Assembly (NCBI GenBank): GCA_003215535.1
Contig: QCKG01000008.1
Span: 1-64,000 of the forward strand
Direction: 5' to 3'
Source of the DNA: Prochlorococcus sp. AG-409-L18
Lineage (GTDB): Bacteria > Cyanobacteriota > Cyanobacteriia > PCC-6307 > Cyanobiaceae
Length of the DNA: 64,000 nt
Of this stretch, positions 53,983-63,269 are shown piece after piece. Below the pieces are notes generated by a model, which had not been told where the DNA came from, did no database searches, and saw only the letters and a program-made list of their open reading frames with translations. A program made the translations under genes and the position numbers. Numbering within the stretch: the stretch's first letter is position 1; each line of letters starts with the position of its first letter.

Positions 53983-55829
53983 TGTCAAATTCACCGCAAA
54001 CTCCTCCCAAAAACATAGAAACAGGTCGAGAAGTTATAAACATCTTGATTGAAGAAGGCTTCATAAGCCTTAGAGGCTTGAGTCCCAAAAGACTTCGCTT
54101 TGAAATTGAATATGGTCTTGAAAGAGGAAGCACCGCCAATTCATTCTTAATCACAACAAATGATGCCTCCAATGAGGATCTTCCACCTACTTTAATTCAT
54201 CCACCTGGAGTAGCTTTTAAAGATATTTTCATTAAAAATCTTATTAGCAATCTTCCTGCTGGGAGCAAAGATCTCTTAGTGATTGTTGGACATGTAAACC
54301 CAAATCGGGTCTCTTTATTACAAGCTTTGGCAACAATATTTACAAATATGAAATTAGTTTGTTCTGGCCCTGGGTCAAAATTGCTACAAGAAATCTGGCA
54401 TCAACAAATACCTTCCAAAATAGAAAGTAAAACAAATCAAAACCATTCTGTTCCTAATATTCCTGAAATCCAAATTATAAAAAAGCAAGAAAGAATATTA
54501 ATCAGCAATGGATATCAATTGCGATTAATACCTGCACCTACAGCTCGCTGGCCTGGAGGACTACTTGCCTTTGAAGAAAATCTTGGGCTTCTGATGAGCG
54601 ATAAATATTTTGCAGCACACCTATGCACAAAAGATTGGGCAGAAGCGAACCGAAGTAGTACAGAAGAGGATCGACGTTATTATTTCGACTGTCTGATGGC
54701 TCCAATGGCCAATCAAGTAGACGCCTTAGTCGAAAAAATTGAAGAGCTAGACATTCAAACAATTGCTCCTGGACATGGTCCAGCTATAGATACTAGTTGG
54801 CGTAGTTTGCTTAAAGACTATAGAAGATGGGGGGAAGGTCAGGAAAATTCCCTATCTAAAGTAGTTTTACTATTTGCAAGTGCCTATGGGAATACAGCAG
54901 CAATTGCTGATGCATTGGCAAATGGGGTAAGACGAACAGGGGTTCAAGTTGAAATTTTCAATTGTGAATTCACTCCAACTAATCAATTAATAAAAGCAAT
55001 ACAGTCAGCCGACGGATACCTCATTGGTTCTCCAACATTAGGCGGCCATGCTCCTACGCCAATCGTGTCAGCTTTAGGAACCTTACTGGCTGAAGGAAAC
55101 AAAAAGAAGCCCGTAGGTGTTTTCGGGAGCTATGGATGGAGTGGTGAAGCCCTAGATCTTCTTGAAAGTAAACTCCGAGATGGGGGATTTGAATTTGGCT
55201 TTCAGCCAATCAAAATAAAGTTCAGTCCCGACCCTGCAATGATAAAAACCCTCGAAGAAACAGGAACATTATTTGGTCGAAATCTACAACAAGCAAAGAA
55301 TCGTCAACAAAGACGTACAGCTGCAGGAATGACTACAAGTCGTAGTGATTCGAAAGTGCTAGCACTGGGAAGAATTGTAGGGTCGTTATGTGTATTAATA
55401 GCCAAAAAGAATGGTGGAGAAGAAGAGTTAACTGGTGCAATGGTTGCAAGCTGGGTCAGTCAAGCGAGCTTTAACCCACCAGGCCTGAGTATCGCAGTCG
55501 CAAAAGACCGTGCCGTAGAAGCCCTGCTGCACTGTGATGATCGTTTTAGTCTGAATGTGCTGGCTTCAGGTCGAGAACAAAAGCTAATGAAACAATTCCT
55601 ACAACCCTTCCCGCCCGGAGCAGACCGATTATTAGGCTTAACCCTCGATGAAAGTCCTGCAGGACAGCCAATACTGCCAGAGGCCCTCGCTTGGTTAGAA
55701 GGATGCGTCAAACAACGTATGGAATGTGGTGATCATTGGCTAATTTATGCAGAAATACTTCATGGACAAGTCCTAGACCAAAAAGGGATTACTGCTTTAC
55801 ACCATCGACGAACTGGAGCGAATTATTAA
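53982..55829 (+). CDS. flv1: flavodiiron protein, Flv1-like, altered iron site
   Basis: A 615-residue paralogue with the same three-domain layout. The ligand segment, SHTEPDHS in its partner, is here VGHVNPNRVS, so the diiron site is incomplete, as established for Flv1/Flv2. It keeps the flavodoxin part (LLFASAYGNTAAIADALANG) and the flavin reductase part (LALGRIVGSLCVLIAKKNGG). It probably forms the hetero-oligomer with the intact Flv3-like protein and is translationally coupled to it. Confidence 0.9.
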   Translation: MSNSPQTPPKNIETGREVINILIEEGFISLRGLSPKRLRFEIEYGLERGSTANSFLITTNDASNEDLPPTLIHPPGVAFKDIFIKNLISNLPAGSKDLLVIVGHVNPNRVSLLQALATIFTNMKLVCSGPGSKLLQEIWHQQIPSKIESKTNQNHSVPNIPEIQIIKKQERILISNGYQLRLIPAPTARWPGGLLAFEENLGLLMSDKYFAAHLCTKDWAEANRSSTEEDRRYYFDCLMAPMANQVDALVEKIEELDIQTIAPGHGPAIDTSWRSLLKDYRRWGEGQENSLSKVVLLFASAYGNTAAIADALANGVRRTGVQVEIFNCEFTPTNQLIKAIQSADGYLIGSPTLGGHAPTPIVSALGTLLAEGNKKKPVGVFGSYGWSGEALDLLESKLRDGGFEFGFQPIKIKFSPDPAMIKTLEETGTLFGRNLQQAKNRQQRRTAAGMTTSRSDSKVLALGRIVGSLCVLIAKKNGGEEELTGAMVASWVSQASFNPPGLSIAVAKDRAVEALLHCDDRFSLNVLASGREQKLMKQFLQPFPPGADRLLGLTLDESPAGQPILPEALAWLEGCVKQRMECGDHWLIYAEILHGQVLDQKGITALHHRRTGANY

Positions 55830-55874
55830 CACTAGATTAAACAGAAGTTAAACCCTCCATCACCATCAACTCAA

Positions 55875-56399
55875 ATGATTCAAAACAACGATTTACTAAT
55901 AATCACAGCAAGCAATGGTGAAAATCTAAAGCTTGCAAACCGATTTATACAAACAGGAAAAGAGCTGGGTGCGACACCAGAACTACTTGATCTAACCACA
56001 CTTGATCTACCTCTTTACAATCCACGAATTCATGCTGAATCAGGTGTGCCTGTTCTTGCGCGTCAACTCAATACTCAGATGTCCTCATATAAAAGGTGGG
56101 TAATTTGTGCGCCTGAATACAATGGCTCGATTCCACCTGTCTTCACTAGTGCGCTCGCTTGGCTCTCAGTACAAGAAGAAGACTTTCGTCACTTATTCAA
56201 TGGAAGACCAATCGCTATAGCAAGTTTTTCGGGTGGTGGTGGCATGGAACTACTACTCTCCCTACGAATACAACTGACTCATCTAGGCGCACAAGTAGTA
56301 GGAAGACAACTCATGAGCAACAACAATAAGCCTGCAAAAGATGAGTCAATTAAAGAGCTCTTAGAGCGTCTAATGCAAATGGAACCACTGCAGCTCTAG
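55875..56399 (+). CDS. NAD(P)H-dependent FMN reductase-like flavoprotein
   Basis: A 174-residue flavodoxin-fold protein. LLIITASNGENLKLANRFIQ is the FMN phosphate loop, and VICAPEYNGSIPPVFTSALA is the family signature of NADPH-dependent FMN or quinone reductases. It lies 45 bp after flv1, so it may form one transcript with the flavodiiron pair and supply or respond to reduced flavin. Substrate unknown. Confidence 0.82.
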   Translation: MIQNNDLLIITASNGENLKLANRFIQTGKELGATPELLDLTTLDLPLYNPRIHAESGVPVLARQLNTQMSSYKRWVICAPEYNGSIPPVFTSALAWLSVQEEDFRHLFNGRPIAIASFSGGGGMELLLSLRIQLTHLGAQVVGRQLMSNNNKPAKDESIKELLERLMQMEPLQL

Positions 56400-56648
56400 A
56401 CAAAATCGCAAACATCACCTCCAGCATCACTTCAAAACAGACCGAATATCAACCCAGACAAGATGCAAAACTTTGAAGCCAGCAATCACTAGATATGGGG
56501 TAATGGTTGAGCTATTAAAACAATTCAAAAATGTGATTTTCCACATCACTCAATCCAAGACAAGTTCTTGATATGAATACATTAAAGACAAAAAAACTAA
56601 ACAAGAAAACTTAAGCCTGAGGAAATTCTAAAGAAATTCAGCAATTAA

Positions 56649-56915
56649 GTGGTACACCATATATTGTGTATTGAAATATTGGAAAGCTTGCATTTGTTTT
56701 TAGCTCAGATGGGATTTCATCATGAACAAAATGCAGTAGTCCGTTACCGCGGTTTTGTCCTCTTAAAACAACCCAACCAAAGCTGGTTAGTTCGTCCTGA
56801 AAGAAGTCCGATGATTTTGCTCCCATTTCGGACAAATAAGTGTTCGCTTCCCGAGGTAAAAGCAATCTTAGATATTCGCCTTTCTGAATCAGAATCAATT
56901 GACAAAGCAGCCTAA
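56649..56915 (+). CDS. small conserved-looking soluble protein
   Basis: An 88-codon frame from GTG 56649; TTG at 56682 is an alternative that would start at LESLHLFLAQMGFHHEQNAV. The body VVRYRGFVLLKQPNQSWLVR and PERSPMILLPFRTNKCSLPE looks like a compact cyanobacterial domain of unknown role. It converges on the PBP2 gene. Confidence 0.6.
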   Translation: MVHHILCIEILESLHLFLAQMGFHHEQNAVVRYRGFVLLKQPNQSWLVRPERSPMILLPFRTNKCSLPEVKAILDIRLSESESIDKAA

Positions 56916-56948
56916 TACTCCCAAGTCAAGATTAATCTTCGATTGCTG

Positions 56949-58760
56949 TCAGCCCTTTCTAATAATCTGCCATGCTTCTAATACCTGGCGTGCCATAGGC
57001 ACAGCATGCACTGAGCCTCCTCCCGGAGTGTTTTGAGCAAAAGCAACAACTACTATTTCGCTTGACTCATACGGCGCAAAACAAACAAACCATGCATGAT
57101 CAGATCCACCTGTACTATCTTCAGCAGTTCCTGTCTTCCCTGCTACCGGAGGAAAATCAGGCAACGTCCATGTCAGACTAGAACCAGTACCTGATTCAAC
57201 TACTTTCCTAAGCCCACGCCTAATCGTTTTTAACGTTGAAGGTTTTATATCTACTTTGATTCGACGTGGTGGAGACATCCAGTCAATTTCATTACCTGCT
57301 AAATGTGGTGTGACCAAATAGCCTCCGTTTGCAAAAACGGCATAAGCTCTCGCCAGTTGAAGTGGCGTGATTTGGACAACGGCTTGCCCAATCGAAGCAC
57401 TTGCTATGTCCTCTGGAATCCAGGGTGTTTGACCAGGCTTAGCCCACCCTCTCCCTTTACGTGCCCACTCCTCATTACCAACAATGCCTTTACTTTCCTC
57501 AAAACTAATTTCAATTCCAGTCAATGAATCAAAGCCCAATTTTTTTGCAGCATCATATAAATGATTAGAACCCACTCCGACTCCAACTTGATAAAAAAAA
57601 GTATTACTAGAAACTCGAAGAGCATCCTCATAGCCTATTTTTCCAAAGCCTTTCCCATTATGTTCAGGGAAACAATGGCTCCCATACTTAAGGCAAGGTA
57701 CTGTCTTTAATTTGACATCTAGAGGAAACTTACCACTCTCCATTCCTGCCATACCTGTAACTGGTTTCCAAGTACTGCCTGGGTCATATGCATTAATAGC
57801 GCGACTAAATAAAGGCATCTGAGGAGATCTAAATAGCTGGTCATATTCCTTCTGTGTCGTGAATCGCTTAGAAAAAAAATTAGGGTCAAAAGTTGGTGTA
57901 CTAGCCATCGCTCTAATTGCTCCAGTTCTAGGATCAAGTGCCACGATGGCTCCACCAGGCTTACCGACCAAAGCCTTTTCAGCAGCACGCTGAAGTTCTA
58001 TATCAATAGTTAAAACTAAATCTTTCCCAACTACTGGAGGCTTGATACCTAGACTTCTTTGCACCGTACCGGATGCATCGACCTCAAGCATTTCTCCACC
58101 CCATTTACCACGTAAATGAGACTCATAGGCTGCTTCCACACCAATTCTTCCAATACGATCTCGAATCTCATATCCTTTTTTACCAAGAGTTTTGAATTCA
58201 TTAGTATTAATAGGTTGGGTATAGCCCAAAACATGAGAGGCAAGAGAGCCAAATGGGTAATAGCGAATCAATTCAACATCAACCTGAGCCCCTTTCAAAT
58301 CGTTACTTCTCTCTTTAAAACGCAAGACTTGTTCTGCTTGTAAATCATCAGCTAACGAGATTCGAAAGGGATCTACTCCCACTCCCTTAGCAAAATTGAA
58401 ATCAAGAGACTCGAGCGGAATTTGTAATAAGTTTGAAAGCTTTAGACGTAGGACTGACCAATGATCTCTATCAACTAAGCGAGGTTGAATAGACAGGTTA
58501 TACGCGATCTTATTTCTTGCAAGTACATTCTCATTACGATCTAAAATTCGACCACGAATTGGTTGACTAGAAACTAAACGAATTCGATTTTCTTCAGAAA
58601 GTTTCCGGTAGAATGGACCTTGCAATATTTGCAAACCAAAAAGACGCACAAACATTGCCATAAATAATGTCATCACTAAGGCAAATAGAATGCTCGGCTG
58701 ATTCGCTAATCCAGTATTTCTTTGCTTACTTACATCTAAATTTTTATTTTTAGAAACCAT
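56949..58760 (-). CDS. mrdA: penicillin-binding protein 2, cell elongation transpeptidase
   Basis: A 603-residue class B penicillin-binding protein. An N-terminal membrane helix (ILFALVMTLFMAMFVRLFGL, about 25-44) precedes a dimerisation domain (SQPIRGRILDRNENVLA). The transpeptidase domain has STWK (catalytic Ser in DPGSTWKPVTG), SSN (RVSSNTFFY) and KTGTAE. It crosslinks peptidoglycan during elongation. It follows two small genes on the same strand. Confidence 0.94.
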   Translation of the reverse strand: MVSKNKNLDVSKQRNTGLANQPSILFALVMTLFMAMFVRLFGLQILQGPFYRKLSEENRIRLVSSQPIRGRILDRNENVLARNKIAYNLSIQPRLVDRDHWSVLRLKLSNLLQIPLESLDFNFAKGVGVDPFRISLADDLQAEQVLRFKERSNDLKGAQVDVELIRYYPFGSLASHVLGYTQPINTNEFKTLGKKGYEIRDRIGRIGVEAAYESHLRGKWGGEMLEVDASGTVQRSLGIKPPVVGKDLVLTIDIELQRAAEKALVGKPGGAIVALDPRTGAIRAMASTPTFDPNFFSKRFTTQKEYDQLFRSPQMPLFSRAINAYDPGSTWKPVTGMAGMESGKFPLDVKLKTVPCLKYGSHCFPEHNGKGFGKIGYEDALRVSSNTFFYQVGVGVGSNHLYDAAKKLGFDSLTGIEISFEESKGIVGNEEWARKGRGWAKPGQTPWIPEDIASASIGQAVVQITPLQLARAYAVFANGGYLVTPHLAGNEIDWMSPPRRIKVDIKPSTLKTIRRGLRKVVESGTGSSLTWTLPDFPPVAGKTGTAEDSTGGSDHAWFVCFAPYESSEIVVVAFAQNTPGGGSVHAVPMARQVLEAWQIIRKG

Positions 58761-58771
58761 CCCAACTAACC

Positions 58772-59170
58772 TTATTCATCACTCTCTATAGAAGATGTAA
58801 ATTCATAAGTGTCATTATCAAGAAGTTCCTCTAATGCCAATAAACGAGACTCAATTCTATCTAAAGCCTTTATTAGAGAGTCTTTATCCCCATTGTTCTC
58901 AAAATTTGCAATCTTTTCATCTACATCTACATTGACTTGCATCACAGGATTCCCTAAGCCAGGACTAACCTCATCTAGTCGCTCACGCAATGTTTTGGCA
59001 GCTGATTCACCTTCATCTCTCAGCTGCTGCAAAGGATCGCTGACACTCGTAAATAACTCAGCCACATTAGATGCACCTCCTTCCTTGACTCGAGCAATCA
59101 TTGCAAGACCAACTGGCAACACATCCTGCATCAAAGAAAGCCGAAGGTTCTCAATCCGATCTTCCGCCAT
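58772..59170 (-). CDS. conserved cyanobacterial soluble protein
   Basis: A 132-residue acidic, helical protein beginning MAEDRIENLRLSLMQDVLPV with a C-terminal coiled-coil-like stretch (IKALDRIESRLLALEELLDN). No known domain. It lies 12 bp before mrdA and 18 bp after the neighbouring gene on the same strand, an apparent three-gene unit. Confidence 0.65.
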   Translation of the reverse strand: MAEDRIENLRLSLMQDVLPVGLAMIARVKEGGASNVAELFTSVSDPLQQLRDEGESAAKTLRERLDEVSPGLGNPVMQVNVDVDEKIANFENNGDKDSLIKALDRIESRLLALEELLDNDTYEFTSSIESDE

Positions 59171-59187
59171 ATAAAGCTGATTAACTA

Positions 59188-59799
59188 CTACTTAACTCCA
59201 GTTTGCTGGGAAGGCACCAAAAGTGGCGGACAACTAATACTCGAAACACCCATCGACCAACCTCCAAAACCAGCCAAAACAATTAGGGCAACAAGAGGAG
59301 CAACAGCCTGATGTGTCGTATCCAGAGTGATCCATTCCTTCCAAGACCGCCACAAATGTTCACGCGCAAAGCGTTTCCTCTGGCGTGACTCTTCCCGTAA
59401 ACGACTTCGGAAAGACTTCTCGACCCATCGCTCAAAAGCACGTTTTTTTGTTACGGCCATCTTCCTTTCAACTTCTAACAGTTGACCAGCATTAAGTTCT
59501 GGATGAAAAGTCCCAATTAACTCAAGACTCTTCAAAAACATTTCAACCGAAGCATCTTTAAGAGCGCGTTCCTCTTCTTCCAAATATGACCAATCAACCT
59601 CAGGATAAAACCTACTTCGATTAAGCCTTATTTGATCTTCTCCCAGTTGACCTGGCTCACGCAACCAACGATCTGTATTGCTATCAAAGCGTCGCCAATA
59701 AAGGAAAGGATTGATATATATGGTCCTCCCAGCCAGGAGGATGCTGTCCTGCTGCAAGCGACGCTGAAGTTGAAAGTCCTGATGCTGTGCTGTGGTCAA
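59188..59799 (-). CDS. conserved cyanobacterial membrane-anchored protein
   Basis: A 203-residue protein with a basic, helical body (GRTIYINPFLYWRRFDSNTD at about 24-43; KSFRSRLREESRQRKRFARE) and one C-terminal hydrophobic helix (VAPLVALIVLAGFGGWSMGV). Probably membrane-associated; no function recognised. First gene of the unit leading to mrdA. Confidence 0.65.
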   Translation of the reverse strand: MTTAQHQDFQLQRRLQQDSILLAGRTIYINPFLYWRRFDSNTDRWLREPGQLGEDQIRLNRSRFYPEVDWSYLEEEERALKDASVEMFLKSLELIGTFHPELNAGQLLEVERKMAVTKKRAFERWVEKSFRSRLREESRQRKRFAREHLWRSWKEWITLDTTHQAVAPLVALIVLAGFGGWSMGVSSISCPPLLVPSQQTGVK

Positions 59800-60059
59800 A
59801 AGACTTTTGATCAGTAAACCAAGTTATCGAGCCCTATGGGATTGCACCAGTCCTTATTCTTAATCAGTGATGAAATGACAGGGAGCTAGCAGTCATACTT
59901 GTCGATTAGCAGCTTTAAGATGAAAACCCACAGGCCCATAAATCTAAGAGGCCTTCAGTAAAAAGCTTGACTTTGATTCATATTTCCAAAAGGAAATACA
60001 ATCCCAATTTGGGCAAAAAATCTAACTAAGAATTATTGTAATAGTGTATATGCAAGAAC

Positions 60060-60719
60060 TTAATTCTTCGTCTTTATCAAATAGATTTGCCTTAATGGAG
60101 AGTCTGGAACAATCTCTAATCTTTCATTGAATATTGTAGTAAAACAATCAATAGCCATTTTCGGCTCATGAATTGCGCCCTTACCGTTAGGCTCTTTCCA
60201 AAGGTAATCATCTAGAATCAGGATCCCATTAAGCCGCAATAAGAACCAAGAAAGGACAAGGTCAGTTAACACATCCGCCGAATGATGACTGCCATCAATA
60301 TAAATCAAATCAAAAGAATTATTCTTTTGACCAACCATGGAAGACAAAGCAATACTGCTATCTGACTTCAGCTTCTTAATCAATGGCCTATTATTTGGTG
60401 TAAACAAATCCAAGCAAATATTGATATTTTGATCAAACATTTTTTCAACACAAGAAAAATCAATATTCTGATGCTCTTCTCCCCCTATCCAATTATCTAT
60501 ACATGTCAACTCCAATCTAGGAGCATCTTCTTGATTCGCATAAGTAGCTGCAATATGCAAAAAAAGAGAAGCGGAAAGCCCTTCAAAAGATCCAATCTCT
60601 AAATATTTAAAAGGCTTTTGCTTACTAATCAATTGAATCCAAAAATCCTCTACGACTGCACGCATTCCTGAGTGGTCAAAAACTTGCTTTTGAGCAACAC
60701 TTCTTAGATCCATAATCAA
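60060..60719 (-). CDS. class I SAM methyltransferase (Methyltransf_24 type)
   Basis: A 219-residue protein. KYLEIGSFEGLSASLFLHIA (about 38-57) is the SAM-binding motif, and LIYIDGSHHSADVLTDLVLS followed by LNGILILDDYLWK gives the metal and substrate side typical of this family. Similar proteins recur in picocyanobacterial islands, likely modifying glycans or small metabolites. It starts 20 bp from the guaA-derived repeat, so it may be cargo of an older insertion. Confidence 0.8.
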   Translation of the reverse strand: MIMDLRSVAQKQVFDHSGMRAVVEDFWIQLISKQKPFKYLEIGSFEGLSASLFLHIAATYANQEDAPRLELTCIDNWIGGEEHQNIDFSCVEKMFDQNINICLDLFTPNNRPLIKKLKSDSSIALSSMVGQKNNSFDLIYIDGSHHSADVLTDLVLSWFLLRLNGILILDDYLWKEPNGKGAIHEPKMAIDCFTTIFNERLEIVPDSPLRQIYLIKTKN

Positions 60720-60738
60720 TTATGATGATGTATAAAAA

Positions 60739-60760
60739 TTATTCCCACTCAATAGTTCCT
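60739..60760. repeat. guaA 3'-end repeat, distal copy
   Basis: ATTCCCACTCAATAGTTCCT, reverse complement reading GTIEWE then stop, the GuaA C-terminus. A single GGTGAAGT follows at 60810. Confidence 0.85.
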
Positions 60761-60830
60761 CGTTGAAAAGTGCAGTGAGTGACTTGGGTTTGCACCTACA
60801 TTATATCGCGGTGAAGTTATTTTCAAACAA

Positions 60831-61415
60831 TTAGCAATCTTCTTTTACCCACTTTGCAGACTCTTTATCACCAAGAGATGATGCTTTTCTCCAATCAGTA
60901 CAAGCACCTTTCATATCTCCTATTCCCTCTTTTGCAACTCCAAGATTAGAATAAACATCAAGGATTCTAGGATTATTTGGATCAATACTTATCACTTTAT
61001 TGAAGTCAGATATCGCACCATAATTATCCTTTAAAAACCACTTAGCGCGTGCACGATTGTAATAAGCAAAACTATCGTCAGGGTTAATAATAATTGCCCT
61101 ATTAAAATCTTTTATCGCTCCTTCGTAATCCTTTAATGCTTTCTTCTGATTCCCTCGATTAATATATGCATCATAATATTTTGGATTAATTTCGATTGCT
61201 TTGTTGTAGTCAGAAATTGCTCCGTAAGAATCTCCTACTTCACCTTTCTTAAATGCGCGCTTGAAGTAGAACTCTGCATTCTCTGCCTTTACTTTTTCAG
61301 GAACAGAAAGCATTACCGCAGCACTCGTTAAAACAGCACTAGTTCCAATCACAAGCGGTTGCCCCAATGGCATTAGCGACAAGACAGCAGCAATTGCACT
61401 AATTCGTTTCTTCAT
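60831..61415 (-). CDS. TPR-repeat protein with signal-like N-terminus
   Basis: A 194-residue protein. The first 45 residues (MKKRISAIAAVLSLMPLGQP onwards, ending VKAENA) look like an export signal with an Ala-x-Ala-type site. Then three to four TPR units with the pattern GAISDYNKAIEINPKYYDAY and GAIKDFNRAIIINPDDSFAY, and a Sel1-like end GDMKGACTDWRKASSLGDKE. Proteins of this type are numerous and variable in Prochlorococcus. It is the only gene between the two guaA-derived repeats. Confidence 0.78.
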   Translation of the reverse strand: MKKRISAIAAVLSLMPLGQPLVIGTSAVLTSAAVMLSVPEKVKAENAEFYFKRAFKKGEVGDSYGAISDYNKAIEINPKYYDAYINRGNQKKALKDYEGAIKDFNRAIIINPDDSFAYYNRARAKWFLKDNYGAISDFNKVISIDPNNPRILDVYSNLGVAKEGIGDMKGACTDWRKASSLGDKESAKWVKEDC

Positions 61416-61504
61416 ATAGGAGATATTCCTTCCTCTAATTTACTTCAAGTGTAGAGAAATCCTTGTTCTACGATTTCTCCTAAGAGACGGTGACAACGTG
61501 CCAC

Positions 61505-61523
61505 GGTGAAGTTGCGGTGAAGT
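61505..61523. repeat. phased GGTGAAGT pair, guaA cassette
   Basis: GGTGAAGT at 61505 and 61516, exactly 11 bp apart. Confidence 0.75.
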
Positions 61524-61564
61524 AATTCCTCAAAACCCCTGCAATCACGTTACCTAATTTTCAC

Positions 61565-61583
61565 GTTGAACTCACGGTGAAGT
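61565..61583. repeat. second phased GGTGAAGT pair, guaA cassette
   Basis: GTTGAACT at 61565 and GGTGAAGT at 61576, again 11 bp apart, about 40 bp from the guaA stop. Confidence 0.75.
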
Positions 61584-61621
61584 AAGTTTTTGAGTGAGTG
61601 ATTGCATTCTCTATATGTTAC

Positions 61622-63208
61622 TTATTCCCACTCAATGGTTCCTGGTGGCTTACTGGTTATATCCAAAACAACCCTATTTACTCCTTTTACCTCATTGACA
61701 ATACGATTAGAAATCTTTTCTAAGACATCATAAGGCAAATGAGACCAATCTGCTGTCATTCCATCTTCACTAGAAACAGAGCGTACAACAATTGGCCAAT
61801 CATATGTCCTCTGGTCTCCCATTACACCAACAGAGCAAACTGGAAGTAATACAGCAAAAGCTTGCCAAATATCATGATATAAACCGGCTTCAAGAATTTC
61901 TTGGCGTACTATCAAATCTGCATCACGTAGACAATTTAATTTTTGATCAGTTACTTCTCCAAGAATACGAATTGCCAACCCTGGTCCTGGGAAAGGATGT
62001 CTGCGAACAATTTCCTCGGGTAAGCCAAGAGAACGGCCTACTTTACGTACCTCATCTTTAAAAAGTGTTCTTAAAGGTTCAACTAATTTAAATTGCAGAT
62101 CTTTTGGTAAACCTCCAACATTGTGGTGACTCTTAATTTTCACTGCAACACGCTCACCACTTTTCAAAGACAAATTAGTACCTGCACTTTCAATAACATC
62201 TGGATAAAGAGTGCCCTGCGCTAAGTAATCAAAAGGGCCAAGACGCGCACTCTCCTCCTCAAATACTCTTATGAATTCATTACCAATGATTTTGCGTTTT
62301 TCCTCTGGATCAACAATACCTTTTAATTTCGAAATAAAGCGCTGGCGAGCATTAATATATTCAACATGAATATTAAATTTATGGTCAAAAAATTCCATAA
62401 GAAACTCAGGTTCACCTTTACGCATGAAGCCCTGATCAATGAACATGCACGTCAACTTATCCCCAATGGCTTTCTGCAACAAAAAGGCAAGTGTTGAAGA
62501 ATCTACGCCACCTGATAAAGCCAACAAAACTCTTTTTTCTCCAACTTGCGTACGAATTTGATTAACAGCTTCATCAATAAAAATCTTTGTCGTCCAATTC
62601 GATTCACACGCACAAATTCCATGAACAAAGTTTCTAATTATCTCCATTCCCTGAATTGAATGAACCACCTCTGGATGAAATTGAACTCCATAAAGCCTCA
62701 ACGTTTTAGAGGCAATTGCCGCCTCTGGAGTATTCGCGGTATGAGCCAAATGAACAAAGCCAGAAGGTAAGGCCTTTACAGAATCTCCATGGCTCATCCA
62801 CATAGTGGAGCCATTCTCAATATTTACTAACAAATCGCTGTCGTCATCAATCATCAAAGGCGCCTTTCCATATTCAGCCTTTCCAGTGGCCGATTCAACC
62901 TGCCCTCCTAACTGATGAACCATCAACTGCATCCCATAACAAACCCCAAGTATTGGAATACCTAAATTCCAAATCTCTGGATCACACAGCGGTGCCCCCT
63001 CTGAATAGACAGAGCTTGGCCCACCACTGAGAATAATTCCCTTCGGAGCAAGCTTTCGCAACTCTGCTGCAGAGGTGCTGTAACCCATTACCAAGGAATA
63101 CACCTCAGTTTCCCTAACTCTTCTTGCAATTAGCTCAGAATACTGGGAGCCAAAGTCAAGAATAAGTATGGAGGGATTGCGTTGACCATCAGACTGAGAA
63201 GAGGGCAT
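61622..63208 (-). CDS. guaA: GMP synthase (glutamine-hydrolysing)
   Basis: A 528-residue enzyme converting XMP to GMP. N-terminal glutamine amidotransferase with catalytic Cys in [11 protein letters not shown] and His in [11 protein letters not shown] pyrophosphatase P-loop [19 protein letters not shown] (about 225-243); C-terminal dimerisation domain with [14 protein letters not shown] and the invariant end PGTIEWE. Intact. Its 3' end is duplicated 0.9 kb downstream, flanking a TPR cassette. Confidence 0.98.
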   Translation of the reverse strand: MPSSQSDGQRNPSILILDFGSQYSELIARRVRETEVYSLVMGYSTSAAELRKLAPKGIILSGGPSSVYSEGAPLCDPEIWNLGIPILGVCYGMQLMVHQLGGQVESATGKAEYGKAPLMIDDDSDLLVNIENGSTMWMSHGDSVKALPSGFVHLAHTANTPEAAIASKTLRLYGVQFHPEVVHSIQGMEIIRNFVHGICACESNWTTKIFIDEAVNQIRTQVGEKRVLLALSGGVDSSTLAFLLQKAIGDKLTCMFIDQGFMRKGEPEFLMEFFDHKFNIHVEYINARQRFISKLKGIVDPEEKRKIIGNEFIRVFEEESARLGPFDYLAQGTLYPDVIESAGTNLSLKSGERVAVKIKSHHNVGGLPKDLQFKLVEPLRTLFKDEVRKVGRSLGLPEEIVRRHPFPGPGLAIRILGEVTDQKLNCLRDADLIVRQEILEAGLYHDIWQAFAVLLPVCSVGVMGDQRTYDWPIVVRSVSSEDGMTADWSHLPYDVLEKISNRIVNEVKGVNRVVLDITSKPPGTIEWE

Positions 63209-63269
63209 ATGACCAAAAAAACTTGTGCGAAAACAGTCTTCAAAGTGAAGCGTAGATAAAACTACATTT

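Larger units (their letters stand above)
60739..61643. mobile_element. cassette between two guaA 3' ends
   Basis: The last 22 bp of guaA (61622-61643) recur at 60739-60760 with one mismatch (core ATTCCCACTCAATGGTTCCT). Between them is one TPR gene. GGTGAAGT octamers lie on the inside of both ends, those near guaA as two pairs spaced 11 bp. No recombinase is present. The guaA 3' end is an established integration hotspot in other bacteria. Confidence 0.75.
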
